A stretch of DNA of 39,559 bases. Source: Erysipelotrichaceae bacterium (lineage in GTDB: Bacteria > Bacillota_I > Bacilli_A > Erysipelotrichales > Erysipelotrichaceae). The stretch is from the NCBI GenBank assembly GCA_017432895.1, contig JAFRIG010000045.1, forward strand, positions 1-39,559, written 5' to 3'. Each line of letters starts with the position of its first letter. The stretch's first letter is position 1. Shown here in pieces: positions 9,786 to 18,837 of the stretch. The position numbers and the translations under genes are program-made. The notes under the pieces are model-generated. The model was given only the letters and a program-made list of their open reading frames with translations. It made no database searches and was not told the origin of the DNA.

Positions 9786-11144
9786 TTACTCTCTGATATC
9801 GCCGCGATCCTTGAGATCCTGAACGATTTGTGCGTATCGTTCTTCATCCAGTTCGAATTTCCTGGCATAGATGAAGTAGCCGATGACGATCAAAATCAAA
9901 GGGATCACCAGCATGGAATTCTTAAAGATCAGTTTTCCTAAAGAATCGATGGATTCAGCAGCGGTGTCCCCCTGCTTGATTCCGGTGATCATTAGTGTGA
10001 TGGAAACAATACCGGTGGCCAGTGCGCCGCCGATTTTATTTATCAGCGGCTGGATCGAGAAAGTGATGGAATCGTTGCGCTTGCCCATTTTCCATTGACC
10101 GTACTCGATCGTATCGGCCAAAAACATCAGCATCAGTAACTGAATAAAGGCTTCACCGATGAAGATAACTACCGCTGAAGCCGCCAGTAAAGCCAGCGAG
10201 ATCTCCGCAAAGAAGAACATGATGTAGCCGACCACGACGACCAAAGTGGAAATGGCATATAAAGTCTTGCGTTTGAAGTGCTTTGATACCAGCGGGAAGA
10301 TCGTCAAAGCTACCAGTTGAGCAACGCCACAGGCGGCTGCCAATATCGCATACTGATCAACATCGCCATAGATGTATTGCATATAATACAAGGCAAAACT
10401 CGTCGTTGCGCAATAACCAACCATGAACAGCGCCATTGAAAGGGTGACCCACATCAGCTGATCGTTTTTAAATAAAACCGTAAACAGATCTTTTAAGGAA
10501 GTATTCTCTTCCTCCTTAAACTGTTCCTTGTTTTCTTTGACGCCGATGATCGTAAACAGCTGGAACAGGATCATCATGATCGAACAGATCAAAGCTAAAA
10601 GGAAATAGCCCTTCTTGCCCCCACCCAGCATCTCCGTAAAGAAAGGATAGCCGACCATTACAATAAACATGCCGACATTGGCACAGATCCTGGCGAAAGC
10701 GCCGATATTTTCCCTTTCTTTCTGATCTAACGAAAGTGATGTCATCATTGACCAGTAGGCAATATCATTGATACCGTAGCTGATATCCCACATGAGATAG
10801 GCAGCACCGAAGATCAAAACGAAACGGATATCGGTAAAACCGAAGTCCGCAAACATAATCAGATAGAAGACTACCGCCAGCAGGCACCCCACCAGCATTG
10901 GCGGTTTGTATTTGCCCCAGGGCGACTTGACGTTGTCGATGATCAGACCGGTGATTGGGTCGTTTAAAGCATCAAAGACCCTCAAGACCGTCAAGACCAG
11001 CGAGACCATCGCAAAAGTCGTCAATGGCAGTTCCAGGATGTTGGAAAGGAAGTAGATGATCGCGTTGGATTCAAACGCGTAAAACATGTCCCTGCCAACC
11101 GTTCCCAGACCGAAAAAGTACTTGTTTTTTCTTTCCTGTGTCAT
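9786..11144 (-). CDS. GPH-family sugar:cation symporter (MFS)
   Basis: 452 residues with about twelve hydrophobic segments. The first cytoplasmic loop carries the GPH-type signature NDPITGLIIDNVKSPWGKYK (compare DPxxGxxxDRTxSxWGRxRP). This family (MelB, XynB, YicJ and others) imports galactosides, glucuronides or pentosides with Na+ or H+. As the last gene of an operon with a GH36 alpha-galactosidase and an SGNH hydrolase, it probably imports an alpha-galactoside such as melibiose or raffinose; substrate and ion are inferences. AAGGGGATC precedes the start. There is no C-terminal EIIA domain, unlike LacS. Confidence 0.9.
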   Translation of the reverse strand: MTQERKNKYFFGLGTVGRDMFYAFESNAIIYFLSNILELPLTTFAMVSLVLTVLRVFDALNDPITGLIIDNVKSPWGKYKPPMLVGCLLAVVFYLIMFADFGFTDIRFVLIFGAAYLMWDISYGINDIAYWSMMTSLSLDQKERENIGAFARICANVGMFIVMVGYPFFTEMLGGGKKGYFLLALICSIMMILFQLFTIIGVKENKEQFKEEENTSLKDLFTVLFKNDQLMWVTLSMALFMVGYCATTSFALYYMQYIYGDVDQYAILAAACGVAQLVALTIFPLVSKHFKRKTLYAISTLVVVVGYIMFFFAEISLALLAASAVVIFIGEAFIQLLMLMFLADTIEYGQWKMGKRNDSITFSIQPLINKIGGALATGIVSITLMITGIKQGDTAAESIDSLGKLIFKNSMLVIPLILIVIGYFIYARKFELDEERYAQIVQDLKDRGDIRE

Positions 11145-11156
11145 ATTGATCCCCTT

Positions 11157-11789
11157 TTATATAAGCGCAAATTCCCCGTCTTTCAAGACGAGGTCGATCA
11201 GTCTTTGATCGTAGCTTGTTTCTTCCAGCTTCTTGGCTTCCTGATAGTATGTATCTATATCCATCTCTTTATCTATCAAGGTCGAAGCGATCACGCTCGC
11301 TGATAAGGAAGCACCGAAAACGGAAGAATGTTCGCCATCCGCAAAATAAAGTTCATCCGGATATTTCTCTTTGATCTGCCACCAGATCTTTCCGACCGGA
11401 CAGATCCCGGCACCGGTTTCTTTCGCCAGCTCCTCGTAGGCTTCAGACATCACTTTTTGACCTTCAGGATTGTTTTTCTCGCTCCAGGTCATATACAGAT
11501 AGACTCTGGTATTCTCCGGAGTCAAAGAGGCCATTTTTACACCGGCAGAGACCAGCGATTCCTTTCCCGGAAACGGGTGGGCGTTATGCTGCAACACCAC
11601 GGCATCATAGTCGCCATATAGCAGATTGAAATAAGTCTGTGACTGCTGCAGGTGCCAGTCCAGTCCGACACCCGGATGTGTCAGCATCGTTACCTGTGCC
11701 TCAACACCATTGTTTTCCAAAAATGTCTTGACCCTTAAAGGCACGTAGTGTACGAAAGTGTGGCTGTTGCCGATAAATAATATTTTCAT
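11157..11789 (-). CDS. SGNH/GDSL-type hydrolase of an alpha-galactoside operon
   Basis: 210 residues. The N-terminus MKILFIGNSHTF has the block-I GNSHT variant of the SGNH fold (catalytic Ser9). A late FADGEHSSVFGA provides the Asp-x-x-His-like block V (DGEH). VVLQHNAH around 65-72 is the likely block III oxyanion region. No signal peptide is seen, so it should be cytoplasmic. The family includes carbohydrate O-acetylesterases and other esterases. Its ATG overlaps the GH36 stop by four bases and the transporter follows 12 bases later. It may therefore de-esterify the imported oligosaccharide, but no substrate can be assigned. Confidence 0.7.
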   Translation of the reverse strand: MKILFIGNSHTFVHYVPLRVKTFLENNGVEAQVTMLTHPGVGLDWHLQQSQTYFNLLYGDYDAVVLQHNAHPFPGKESLVSAGVKMASLTPENTRVYLYMTWSEKNNPEGQKVMSEAYEELAKETGAGICPVGKIWWQIKEKYPDELYFADGEHSSVFGASLSASVIASTLIDKEMDIDTYYQEAKKLEETSYDQRLIDLVLKDGEFALI

Positions 11790-14086
11790 TTCTTTTCCTT
11801 TATTTCATACATGTCGGACCCGTAATCCAGCGGGATCCTGATGTTGTCGTTATAACCGGTACCCAGGAATAACGGATTAAGGCAGATCCCTTCTTTCAAG
11901 GCGGCGCCGGAAGCTTCATATTCCTGCAAGGAAGCATCCATGCCCTTGACCCTGCTGATCCTATCCATCAAAGGACCGTCGGCGTTGACTTTGACCGGCG
12001 TCACAAAGTTGACCAGGTTGCCGAACTGCTTGAGGTTGTGCAGATAAGGTTTGGAAGCGATCTGATAGATCTTGTTTTCTTTAAGGTTATTTACCCATAG
12101 TTTATCAAAGACCGGTACGGCATTGACAAGTCTGCGGAACTTGGTGACGATGGCCTCCTTGCCATTGGAGACTTCAAAACATTCGTATTTTTCTTCTTTA
12201 TCCAGACGATCAAAACGACCATACTGGAAGGTCTTGCGATGAGCCTTGTAGTATTCGACCTGCTTGGTGACCTCCGCTTTTTCCAAAGGTGAAAGCAGAC
12301 TCAGATCGAGTTCATAACCTAAGCACCCGTAAGCGGAAACATTGAAACGGGTCTCTAATGGTGTAGCCCTTAAGGTTTGCATATGAGGTGAAGCGGAAAC
12401 GTGGGCCCCGATACAGGACAGCGGATAGAGATAGGAAAGACCCTTTTGAATATCTATTCTTTCGATCGGATCGGTATCGTCTGAAGCCCAGATCTGTGGC
12501 GAGTAACACAACATACCCAGATCGAAGCGGTTGCCACCGGAGCTGCATGATTCCAGCAGGACGTGCGGACGCCTAATGAAGATCCTGTCTAATACTTCAT
12601 AGAGTCCTTTGATATATTCATGATTATATTCGCCGCTGACGGCATTCATCATGCGGTTCATATCCCATTTAACGTAGTCGACCTTATTATCGTCGATCAG
12701 TCTGGAAACATTGTCGACGATGTAGTCTCTGACTTCTTTTTTGGTGAGGTCCATCAGCAGTTCGTGTCTGCCAAAGAACATATCCCGATGTTTCTCGGTT
12801 ATGGCATATTCGGGATGTTGTTCATAGAGTCTGGAATCGAGGTTGATCGCTTCAGGTTCGACCCAGATCCCAAACAGCATGCCCAGCTTGTGGATCTCTT
12901 CACTTAAAGATGAGATACCGCCCGGGATCTTCTTGAGGTTGCAATCATAATCACCTAAGCCACGCGTATCGTTGCTTCGTCTGCCAAACCAGCCGTCGTC
13001 CAGGACGAACATCTCAATGCCCAGTTTCTTGGCGTTCTTGGCCAGTTTCTTGATCAGATCGTCTTTCTTGAAATTGAAGCCGAAGCCTTCCCAGGAGTTG
13101 ATGAGGACCGGTCTTTCTTTCTTCTTCCAGTCGGAACGGACGATGTGTTCATTGATGAAGTCGTGGAAGTTGTGGGAAAGGCCATTGAGACCTTCATGAG
13201 AATAAGTCAAAACAGCTTCCGGGGTCTCAAAGCTTTCACCCGGTTTCAAGACGAGGTGAAAACGTTCAAAGGATATACCGCCCTGAACGCGGTGGATACC
13301 GTATTCGTTTTTGGAAACACTGGAATAGTGGTTGCCGCTGTAGACCAGGTTGAAGCCCCAGGCCTTGCCGTGATCTTCGCTTGTATCCTTCTTTTTAATA
13401 ATGAAACCGGGGTTGTTTTTGGCGCTGGAGAAACCGACTCTTGAACCGATCGTATAGGTTCCCCTGTTTAAAATTCTCTCATTGATATGGGTCTCTTTGT
13501 CCCAGGCTCCGAAGAAATCTAAAAGGACCAGCTCATCTTCAACGATATCCAGACTGTAAGACATCATCTTGTGCAGGGTGAATTTAGCTCTGTCGATATT
13601 AGTCAAAACCGCGCGGCGGCTGATGACGTTTTCTTTGGGGAAGATCGCATAGTAGAGATCGACCCTGGTCTTGGAGACTTTATCGATCAGATGGACTACC
13701 AAGGTTTCTTCAGCCCCATAAGCATTAGGCAGATCCTTGATCTTTGTATCCCCTTCAATGATCTCATGACTTTCATAATGCAGATCGAGGGTATAAGATG
13801 AGCCGTCTTCGATCTCGATCGCCGCTTCGTTGAAATCACCCGTGCCATAGGTCCCGTATTCCTGAGGCAGCGAATCCAGGGAATAGATGTCATCGTCCTG
13901 ATTGTAGAAAATGGTATCGCCATGCTGGATCAGTTTCTTGTAGGCTAAAGCTTCGCAATCTTCGATCTTTACGGTCGAACCGTAGTAAAGGTGTTCCAGG
14001 TGCTCGTAGCGGTCGATCCTGAACATATAGGATGTATTATCGGTATTTAATAAAAAGGTCTTGTCTTTGATTTGAATATGATCCAT
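11786..14086 (-). CDS. Alpha-galactosidase, glycoside hydrolase family 36
   Basis: 766 residues, slightly longer than the typical ~730. It hydrolyses terminal alpha-1,6-galactosyl residues (melibiose, raffinose) with retention. A beta-sandwich N-terminal domain is followed by the TIM barrel: FVLDDGWFGRR (360-370), GIWVEPEAIN (406-415), YVKWDMNR with nucleophile D475, ESCSSGGNRFD (512-522) and WASDDTDPIER with the acid/base Asp (~536-537). No signal peptide is present, so it is intracellular and suited to a substrate imported by the GPH symporter in the same operon. An AGGGG ribosome site precedes the start. It is divergent from the GH13 gene across 106 bp. Confidence 0.94.
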   Translation of the reverse strand: MDHIQIKDKTFLLNTDNTSYMFRIDRYEHLEHLYYGSTVKIEDCEALAYKKLIQHGDTIFYNQDDDIYSLDSLPQEYGTYGTGDFNEAAIEIEDGSSYTLDLHYESHEIIEGDTKIKDLPNAYGAEETLVVHLIDKVSKTRVDLYYAIFPKENVISRRAVLTNIDRAKFTLHKMMSYSLDIVEDELVLLDFFGAWDKETHINERILNRGTYTIGSRVGFSSAKNNPGFIIKKKDTSEDHGKAWGFNLVYSGNHYSSVSKNEYGIHRVQGGISFERFHLVLKPGESFETPEAVLTYSHEGLNGLSHNFHDFINEHIVRSDWKKKERPVLINSWEGFGFNFKKDDLIKKLAKNAKKLGIEMFVLDDGWFGRRSNDTRGLGDYDCNLKKIPGGISSLSEEIHKLGMLFGIWVEPEAINLDSRLYEQHPEYAITEKHRDMFFGRHELLMDLTKKEVRDYIVDNVSRLIDDNKVDYVKWDMNRMMNAVSGEYNHEYIKGLYEVLDRIFIRRPHVLLESCSSGGNRFDLGMLCYSPQIWASDDTDPIERIDIQKGLSYLYPLSCIGAHVSASPHMQTLRATPLETRFNVSAYGCLGYELDLSLLSPLEKAEVTKQVEYYKAHRKTFQYGRFDRLDKEEKYECFEVSNGKEAIVTKFRRLVNAVPVFDKLWVNNLKENKIYQIASKPYLHNLKQFGNLVNFVTPVKVNADGPLMDRISRVKGMDASLQEYEASGAALKEGICLNPLFLGTGYNDNIRIPLDYGSDMYEIKEKK

Positions 14087-14156
14087 ATAAAACCCCTGCC
14101 TTCTTCTTTAATTCTAACAAATCCAACCCTTTATGAAACAGCGCATATCGTTACGG

Positions 14157-14192
14157 TGTTACAGGATAAGACACTAAAGTACAATATAGATA
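14157..14192 (+). promoter_or_regulatory. Promoter of the GH13 gene, possibly leaderless
   Basis: TACAAT (14180-14185) lies seven bases before the ATG, with GTTACA (14158-14163) as a moderate -35. No ribosome-binding sequence fits between them. Transcription would start at or within one or two bases of the ATG. Confidence 0.45.
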
Positions 14193-16061
14193 ATGGAAAT
14201 AAACAGAAACACAAGACTCAAAGACGTCATGAAGACTTCTTCAGGCCACGACATCATCGCCCGTCTTTTGTATTCCTTAGGAATGGATGAATCGATCATC
14301 GATAAGACTCCGTTAGGATTAATGAAGATCGGATCTTTGAAAAATCTGAGTTTAGGAAAGCTGAACGACAACTTTATCGATGCCCTGCTAAGGATCTTTA
14401 ATTCCTTAAAGGAAGAAGCGGATGACGATGACTGTGAGATCAAAAGAGCCTGGTGGAAGCAAGCTGTATTCTATCAGGTCTATCCCCGCTCCTTCTTTGA
14501 CAGCAACAACGATGGTATCGGCGACATCCCGGGCATCATCGCCAAACTCGATCACATCAAGTCTTTAGGTGTCGATGCGATCTGGTGTTCCCCCTTCTAT
14601 GATTCACCAAATGCCGATAACGGTTACGACATCCGCGACTATAAAAAGATCATGAAAGAATTCGGAACGATGGAAGATGTCGACAGATTGATCGAAGAAT
14701 GTCACAAGAAAGATCTGAAGCTGATCATCGATCTGGTCATGAACCACAGCTCCGATGAACACGAGTGGTTCAAAAAGGCACTAAACGGCGAAAAGCGTTA
14801 TGAGGATTATTACATCTGGCAAGATAAACCCAACAACTGGTCCTCCTTCTTTTCCGGCAGCGCCTGGCGCTATTTCCCGGAAAAAGGAAAGTACGGTTTA
14901 CATCTGTTCGCGGAAAAACAGATGGACCTCAACTGGGATAATCCTGAACTCAGAGAAGAGATGTATGACATCGCCAACTACTGGCTGGATAAAGGTGTTG
15001 ACGGCTTCAGACTGGATGTTGTCAGTTTCATCTCTAAGACACCGGGTCTACCCGGTGGTGATCCGCTGATCGGATCTCTGATCTCTTTTACCGGTATTGA
15101 ACACTATTTCCACGGTCCGCATCTGGACGAGTACCTGCGGGAATTTTCCGATCGCTGCTTAAAACCGCACGAGGCCTATACGGTCGGCGAATGCCCGGGC
15201 AGCGGCTTGAAGATGTCGCGAATGATCACGGGCGACGACCGTAACGAATTAAGTCAATTGTTTTCCTTTGATCACATCGAAAACCCGGGCAAGACCAGGA
15301 TGGATGTCTACGACTTCGATCTGCGCAAGATGATCCCGGAGCTCGTCCGCTGGCAAAATCAATATTCCAACCACTGCTGGCCCACGATCTTCTTCAACAA
15401 CCACGATAACCCCCGGATGTGTTCCAAGATCGACCGCAGCGATAAAAACTCAGCTATCATAAACAAACTCCTGGCGACGATCCTGCTGACTTTGAAAGGA
15501 ACGCCTTACATCTATCAGGGCGATGAAATAGGCATGGTCGATTATCCTTTTGAAAAGATCGAAGACTATCAGGATATTGAAGCTATCAACTACTATCAGG
15601 AACAGTTGCAGAAAGGCGTCAGGGAGGAAGAGATCTTAAAAAGGCTTCTGTATGGTTCAAGGGATCATGCCCGGACCCCGATGCAATGGTCGGACAAAGA
15701 CAATGCCGGTTTCTCAGAAGCGGAACCTTGGCTCAAGGTCAATCCCAACTATAAACAGATCAATGTCGAAAAAGAAGAAAAAGATGGCAATTCCGTCTTG
15801 CATCACTACCGGAAGCTGATCGCTTTGCGTAAAGACAACGAAGCTTTAGTTTATGGAACATTCACGAAATTAAAAACCAACAAAAACATCTTCGCCTACG
15901 AGAGGAACCTTGACGGCAAGATCTTCCTGATCATGATCAACCTAACAGATAAAACAAGGCCTTACCCCTTCAGGGTCGGGCAGCGGCTGCTGATCTCCAA
16001 CTACGAGGATCTTTCCGATAAGCTTAGGCCCTACGAAGCCAATATCTATGAAGTAGAATAG
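14193..16061 (+). CDS. GH13 alpha-glucosidase (oligo-1,6-glucosidase type) with N-terminal helical domain
   Basis: 622 residues. The catalytic part begins near residue 87 (WWKQAVFYQVYPRSFFD) and has all GH13 regions: DLVMNHSSDEH, the QMDLNWDNP region, GFRLDVVSFIS (nucleophile D275), VGECPG (acid/base E333) and FFNNHDNPRM (D405). Val276 directly after the nucleophile is the residue associated with alpha-1,6 specificity (isomaltose, panose) rather than the Ala/Thr of alpha-1,4 enzymes. The ~85-residue N-terminal extension (LKDVMKTSSGHDIIARLLYS onwards) looks like a small all-helical module similar to ones I recall beside other sugar hydrolases; its role is unknown. There is no signal peptide. 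It heads a plus-strand run with the HAD phosphatase 16 bases downstream. Confidence 0.92.
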   Translation: MEINRNTRLKDVMKTSSGHDIIARLLYSLGMDESIIDKTPLGLMKIGSLKNLSLGKLNDNFIDALLRIFNSLKEEADDDDCEIKRAWWKQAVFYQVYPRSFFDSNNDGIGDIPGIIAKLDHIKSLGVDAIWCSPFYDSPNADNGYDIRDYKKIMKEFGTMEDVDRLIEECHKKDLKLIIDLVMNHSSDEHEWFKKALNGEKRYEDYYIWQDKPNNWSSFFSGSAWRYFPEKGKYGLHLFAEKQMDLNWDNPELREEMYDIANYWLDKGVDGFRLDVVSFISKTPGLPGGDPLIGSLISFTGIEHYFHGPHLDEYLREFSDRCLKPHEAYTVGECPGSGLKMSRMITGDDRNELSQLFSFDHIENPGKTRMDVYDFDLRKMIPELVRWQNQYSNHCWPTIFFNNHDNPRMCSKIDRSDKNSAIINKLLATILLTLKGTPYIYQGDEIGMVDYPFEKIEDYQDIEAINYYQEQLQKGVREEEILKRLLYGSRDHARTPMQWSDKDNAGFSEAEPWLKVNPNYKQINVEKEEKDGNSVLHHYRKLIALRKDNEALVYGTFTKLKTNKNIFAYERNLDGKIFLIMINLTDKTRPYPFRVGQRLLISNYEDLSDKLRPYEANIYEVE

Positions 16062-16077
16062 AGACAGGAGAAACCAG

Positions 16078-16737
16078 ATGATAAAAGGAATGATATTCGA
16101 TCTCGACGGAACCACCCTGAATACGCTTGAAGACCTGCATGCCAGTTTCAATCTGATGATGAAGGAATTCGGCTACGGAAACTTCAGTCTTGATGAAGTG
16201 CGCATGGGTGTCGGCCACGGTCTCAAAGCCCTGATAAATAATTTAGGTCCCAGGGATCTCGATCAGGAAACAAAAGATAAGATGGCCAAGTGTTTTAGAG
16301 AAAAATACAGCGGGAATTATATGATCAGGACCAAACCTTATCCGGGCATTGAGAAGATGCTGGAAGAGCTGCAGGCCAAAGGGATCAAACTGGCCGCTCA
16401 CTCCAACAAGGACGACATCTATGTCAAAAACCTGATGGCTGAAAATTTCCCGCAGATTAGCTTCATTGAATGCCGCGGAGCGATCGAAGGGATCGCCTTA
16501 AAACCCGATCCTGAGGCTGTCTATCTGATCTTAGAGAAGATGGGTCTTAATAAAGAAGAAGTCGTCTATGTCGGCGACAGCGACACCGATATTGAAACGG
16601 CCAAAAATGCGGGTCTTCGATCGATAGGGTGCCTCTGGGGCTTTCGCGATTATGAGACCTTAAAAACGGCGGGAGCCGACTATATCGTAAAAGGACCGGA
16701 AGAAATAATCGATCTGGTCAAGGAGGAAAAACAATGA
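16078..16737 (+). CDS. HAD-family hydrolase, phosphoglycolate-phosphatase-like
   Basis: 219 residues. HAD motif I is FDLDGTTLNT (nucleophile Asp8), motif II is in AAHSNKDD, and motifs III/IV are around KPDPEAVYLILEKMG and YVGDSDTDIETAKNAG. The layout with a small helical cap between motifs I and II is that of Gph/PGP-type subfamily IA enzymes. It probably dephosphorylates a small sugar or organic phosphate; the exact substrate is open. AGGAG precedes the ATG and the next gene overlaps by four bases, so translation is coupled. Confidence 0.85.
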   Translation: MIKGMIFDLDGTTLNTLEDLHASFNLMMKEFGYGNFSLDEVRMGVGHGLKALINNLGPRDLDQETKDKMAKCFREKYSGNYMIRTKPYPGIEKMLEELQAKGIKLAAHSNKDDIYVKNLMAENFPQISFIECRGAIEGIALKPDPEAVYLILEKMGLNKEEVVYVGDSDTDIETAKNAGLRSIGCLWGFRDYETLKTAGADYIVKGPEEIIDLVKEEKQ

Positions 16738-16985
16738 TCTGTCCGTATTGCGGTAAAGAAATGAATGAAGTCTATATTCAAAGCGCTCAACAGCTTTATC
16801 TCAATCGCAACCGTCCGCGTCTGATCGCTTCAGGCGATCTAAGCAGCGTCGGTCTATCCAAGTTTTCTTTGACCAAGGCCCCGTTTGTGAAAGCCCACTA
16901 TTGCGAAGACTGCGGCAAGGTCATCATCGACCTCAACGAAGATGGTATCGCGGTATCCCGGAGAAAAAGGAGCAGCCGCAAATGA
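16734..16985 (+). CDS. Small zinc-ribbon protein (DUF6487-like)
   Basis: 83 residues. Two knuckles, CPYCG at residues 3-7 and CEDCG near residue 61, would bind one zinc. Between them is a basic and hydrophobic stretch. The C-terminus is very basic (SRRKRSSRK). The pattern matches small PF20097-type proteins of unknown function (family assignment from memory). It overlaps its neighbours by ATGA-type junctions on both sides, so it is translationally coupled to a phosphatase and a dehydrogenase. Confidence 0.75.
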   Translation: MICPYCGKEMNEVYIQSAQQLYLNRNRPRLIASGDLSSVGLSKFSLTKAPFVKAHYCEDCGKVIIDLNEDGIAVSRRKRSSRK

Positions 16986-17905
16986 AAAAGGTCTATGTCG
17001 CTGTCTCTTTGAATGAGCAGCAGAAACAAAGACTTGAAAACATCTCTGAAGATCTGCGGCTGGTCTATGAGAAAGATTATGATGCCAACGCCATTGTCGG
17101 TAACGTCTCGCCTTTGGAGTTATTGAAATACAAGGAACTGGAATGGCTGCAGACCAGTGCCGTCGGTTATGACGCCTATATCAAAAAAGGCGTCTTAAGA
17201 CCCGGGGTCATTTTAACCAACGCCGTCGACGTCCACTCACAGGAAGTGGCGGAACACGCCTTCGTGATGATGCTGATGCTGATAAAGAAACTGCACACCT
17301 ATCGTGACAACCAGCACGAACACATATGGCAAGAGGAAGGCAAAGTCAAGGAGATAGGCAAGATGAAGGCGGCTATCGTCGGTTTCGGCAACATCGGTAA
17401 GCGCCTGGCCAAATTGTTGAAAGGTCTGGGTATCTATGTGATCGGGGTCAAAAGAACGGAAAGCGCAAAACCCGATTACATCGATGAACTCTACACCAGC
17501 AAAGATCTGGATAAAGCCATCAGCGATGTCGACGCCGTGTTTACCGTGATGCCCGGCACCAAAGAAAATGTCCATCTGTTCACCCTGGATACTTTTAAGA
17601 TGATGAGGCCGGATGCCGTTTTGATCAATGTCGGCCGCGGCAACCTGATCGCCGAGGATGTCTTGTATGAGGTTCTGGATAAGCACATCATTGCCGGCCT
17701 GGCTTTGGATGTCTTTGAAAAGGAACCCCTGGATAAAAACAGCCCCTTGTGGGATTATCCGCAGTTACTGATCACTCCGCACGCAGCCGGTTTCTTCCAC
17801 CTGGACAGCGCCTTTGAAGCCTTCCTGGATCTGGTCAGTGAGAACCTGACAAGATATGCCAAAGGGGAAGAGCTGAAATACATCGTAAGCGAAAGAGAAG
17901 CCTAG
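16982..17905 (+). CDS. D-isomer-specific 2-hydroxyacid dehydrogenase
   Basis: 307 residues from the ATG at 16982; a longer in-frame extension to 16901 overlaps the zinc-ribbon gene and lacks family similarity. The NAD-binding loop is GFGNIG (134-139). Catalytic Arg219 (INVGRGNL), Glu248 (FEKEPL) and His267 (ITPHAAG) are all present. The family reduces 2-keto acids or oxidises D-2-hydroxy acids (glyoxylate/hydroxypyruvate, phosphoglycerate, D-lactate types). GxGxxG is followed by VKRTE rather than an acidic residue at the end of beta-2, so the cofactor preference is uncertain. The start overlaps the preceding stop (ATGA). Confidence 0.88.
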   Translation: MKKVYVAVSLNEQQKQRLENISEDLRLVYEKDYDANAIVGNVSPLELLKYKELEWLQTSAVGYDAYIKKGVLRPGVILTNAVDVHSQEVAEHAFVMMLMLIKKLHTYRDNQHEHIWQEEGKVKEIGKMKAAIVGFGNIGKRLAKLLKGLGIYVIGVKRTESAKPDYIDELYTSKDLDKAISDVDAVFTVMPGTKENVHLFTLDTFKMMRPDAVLINVGRGNLIAEDVLYEVLDKHIIAGLALDVFEKEPLDKNSPLWDYPQLLITPHAAGFFHLDSAFEAFLDLVSENLTRYAKGEELKYIVSEREA

Positions 17906-17941
17906 GGATCGACGATTGTACCGCTGATCCTTTCTTTTTTA
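17906..17941 (+). terminator. Possible weak terminator after the dehydrogenase gene
   Basis: GGATC and GATCC form a 5-bp stem with a long loop, followed by TTTCTTTTTT. The stem is short, so the call is weak, but the T-rich tract and the end of a gene run fit. Confidence 0.35.
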
Positions 17942-17980
17942 TGTTCAAACAAAAAGAAATAAGGTAACATTTAACTGACT

Positions 17981-18805
17981 ATGGAAGATATCAGAATGAT
18001 GATCTGTGATATTGACGGAACGCTGGTCCTTAAAGGCGGCAAGCCTATGCCCATGACTAGAAGGGCTTTAGAATATTGTCATGAAAAGGGCATCCTTTTG
18101 GGTTTGGGTACCGGTCGCCCGGTAGACAAGAGGACGATCGACAAGTTCAAAAGCTGGGATATGGATTTTGAACCTGACGTGATCATCGGCGTCAACGGCT
18201 GTGAAGCCTGGAACCGCTTTGAACGCAAAAGGGAAAGATACGATCTGCTGCCTAAAGAGGAGGTGGCAAAGATCCTGGACTTCATGTGGGATCTCGATGT
18301 CAATGTCTGCGTATTTGAAGACGGCTACGACAAGGTCTTAGCCAGAAGAAGAGACTGGATGATCGAAGAATCAATGAACCGCAACGGTTCCAATGTCGAA
18401 TTCGTCGACAAGGAAAGATTCTGTAAATACGATGTCGTCAAACTGGAATTCCATTACGAAGAAGACAAGTACGAAGATCTGATCATGGATCTGGTGAACA
18501 AACACCGTTCGGATAACTACGTCTGGACCAAGTCCTTTACCGGAACCCTGGAGTTCATGAAACCGGGGGTCGACAAGGGCGTGACACTGGAAAGGGTGTG
18601 CAGGAAGCTTGAAATACCTTTGAATAAGGTCATCGCCTGCGGCGACATGGATAACGACATCGCCATGATGCAAAAGGCGGGGATCGGTATCTGTCTGGCT
18701 AACGGCTCGGATACCGCTAAGGTGGCTGCCGACTATGTCACGGAAAAAGACGTCAGTCATGACGGCCTGGGCGAGTTTCTGTTTGAACATATCTTTATCG
18801 ATTAA
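17981..18805 (+). CDS. Cof-type HAD phosphatase (subfamily IIB)
   Basis: 274 residues. Motif I is ICDIDGTLV, motif II is GLGTGRP, and the late motifs are DKGVTLERVC and ACGDMDNDIAMMQKAG, followed by ANGSDTAKVAADYVT. This is the Cof/YidA/SupH layout with a C2B cap between motifs II and III. Such enzymes dephosphorylate sugar phosphates or flavin precursors with broad specificity. No ribosome site is well placed; a TAACAT box (17965-17970) 10 nt before the ATG may be the -10 of a near-leaderless transcript. A terminator follows the stop. Confidence 0.87.
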   Translation: MEDIRMMICDIDGTLVLKGGKPMPMTRRALEYCHEKGILLGLGTGRPVDKRTIDKFKSWDMDFEPDVIIGVNGCEAWNRFERKRERYDLLPKEEVAKILDFMWDLDVNVCVFEDGYDKVLARRRDWMIEESMNRNGSNVEFVDKERFCKYDVVKLEFHYEEDKYEDLIMDLVNKHRSDNYVWTKSFTGTLEFMKPGVDKGVTLERVCRKLEIPLNKVIACGDMDNDIAMMQKAGIGICLANGSDTAKVAADYVTEKDVSHDGLGEFLFEHIFID

Positions 18806-18808
18806 AAC

Positions 18809-18827
18809 GACCCGCGTGATGCGGGTC
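18809..18827. terminator. Bidirectional hairpin between convergent genes
   Basis: GACCCGC (18809-18815) and GCGGGTC (18821-18827) form a 7-bp GC-rich stem with a 5-nt loop. It sits between the convergent HAD gene and the LicR-type gene, with TTTTAAT on the minus side and a weaker T-rich stretch on the plus side. Confidence 0.65.
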
Positions 18828-18837
18828 TTGGCATATT

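Noticed and set aside
16901..16981. Longer N-terminus for the 2-hydroxyacid dehydrogenase
   Set aside because: The extra codons lie within the zinc-ribbon gene, are not family-like, and the ATG at 16982 gives the usual coupled ATGA junction.
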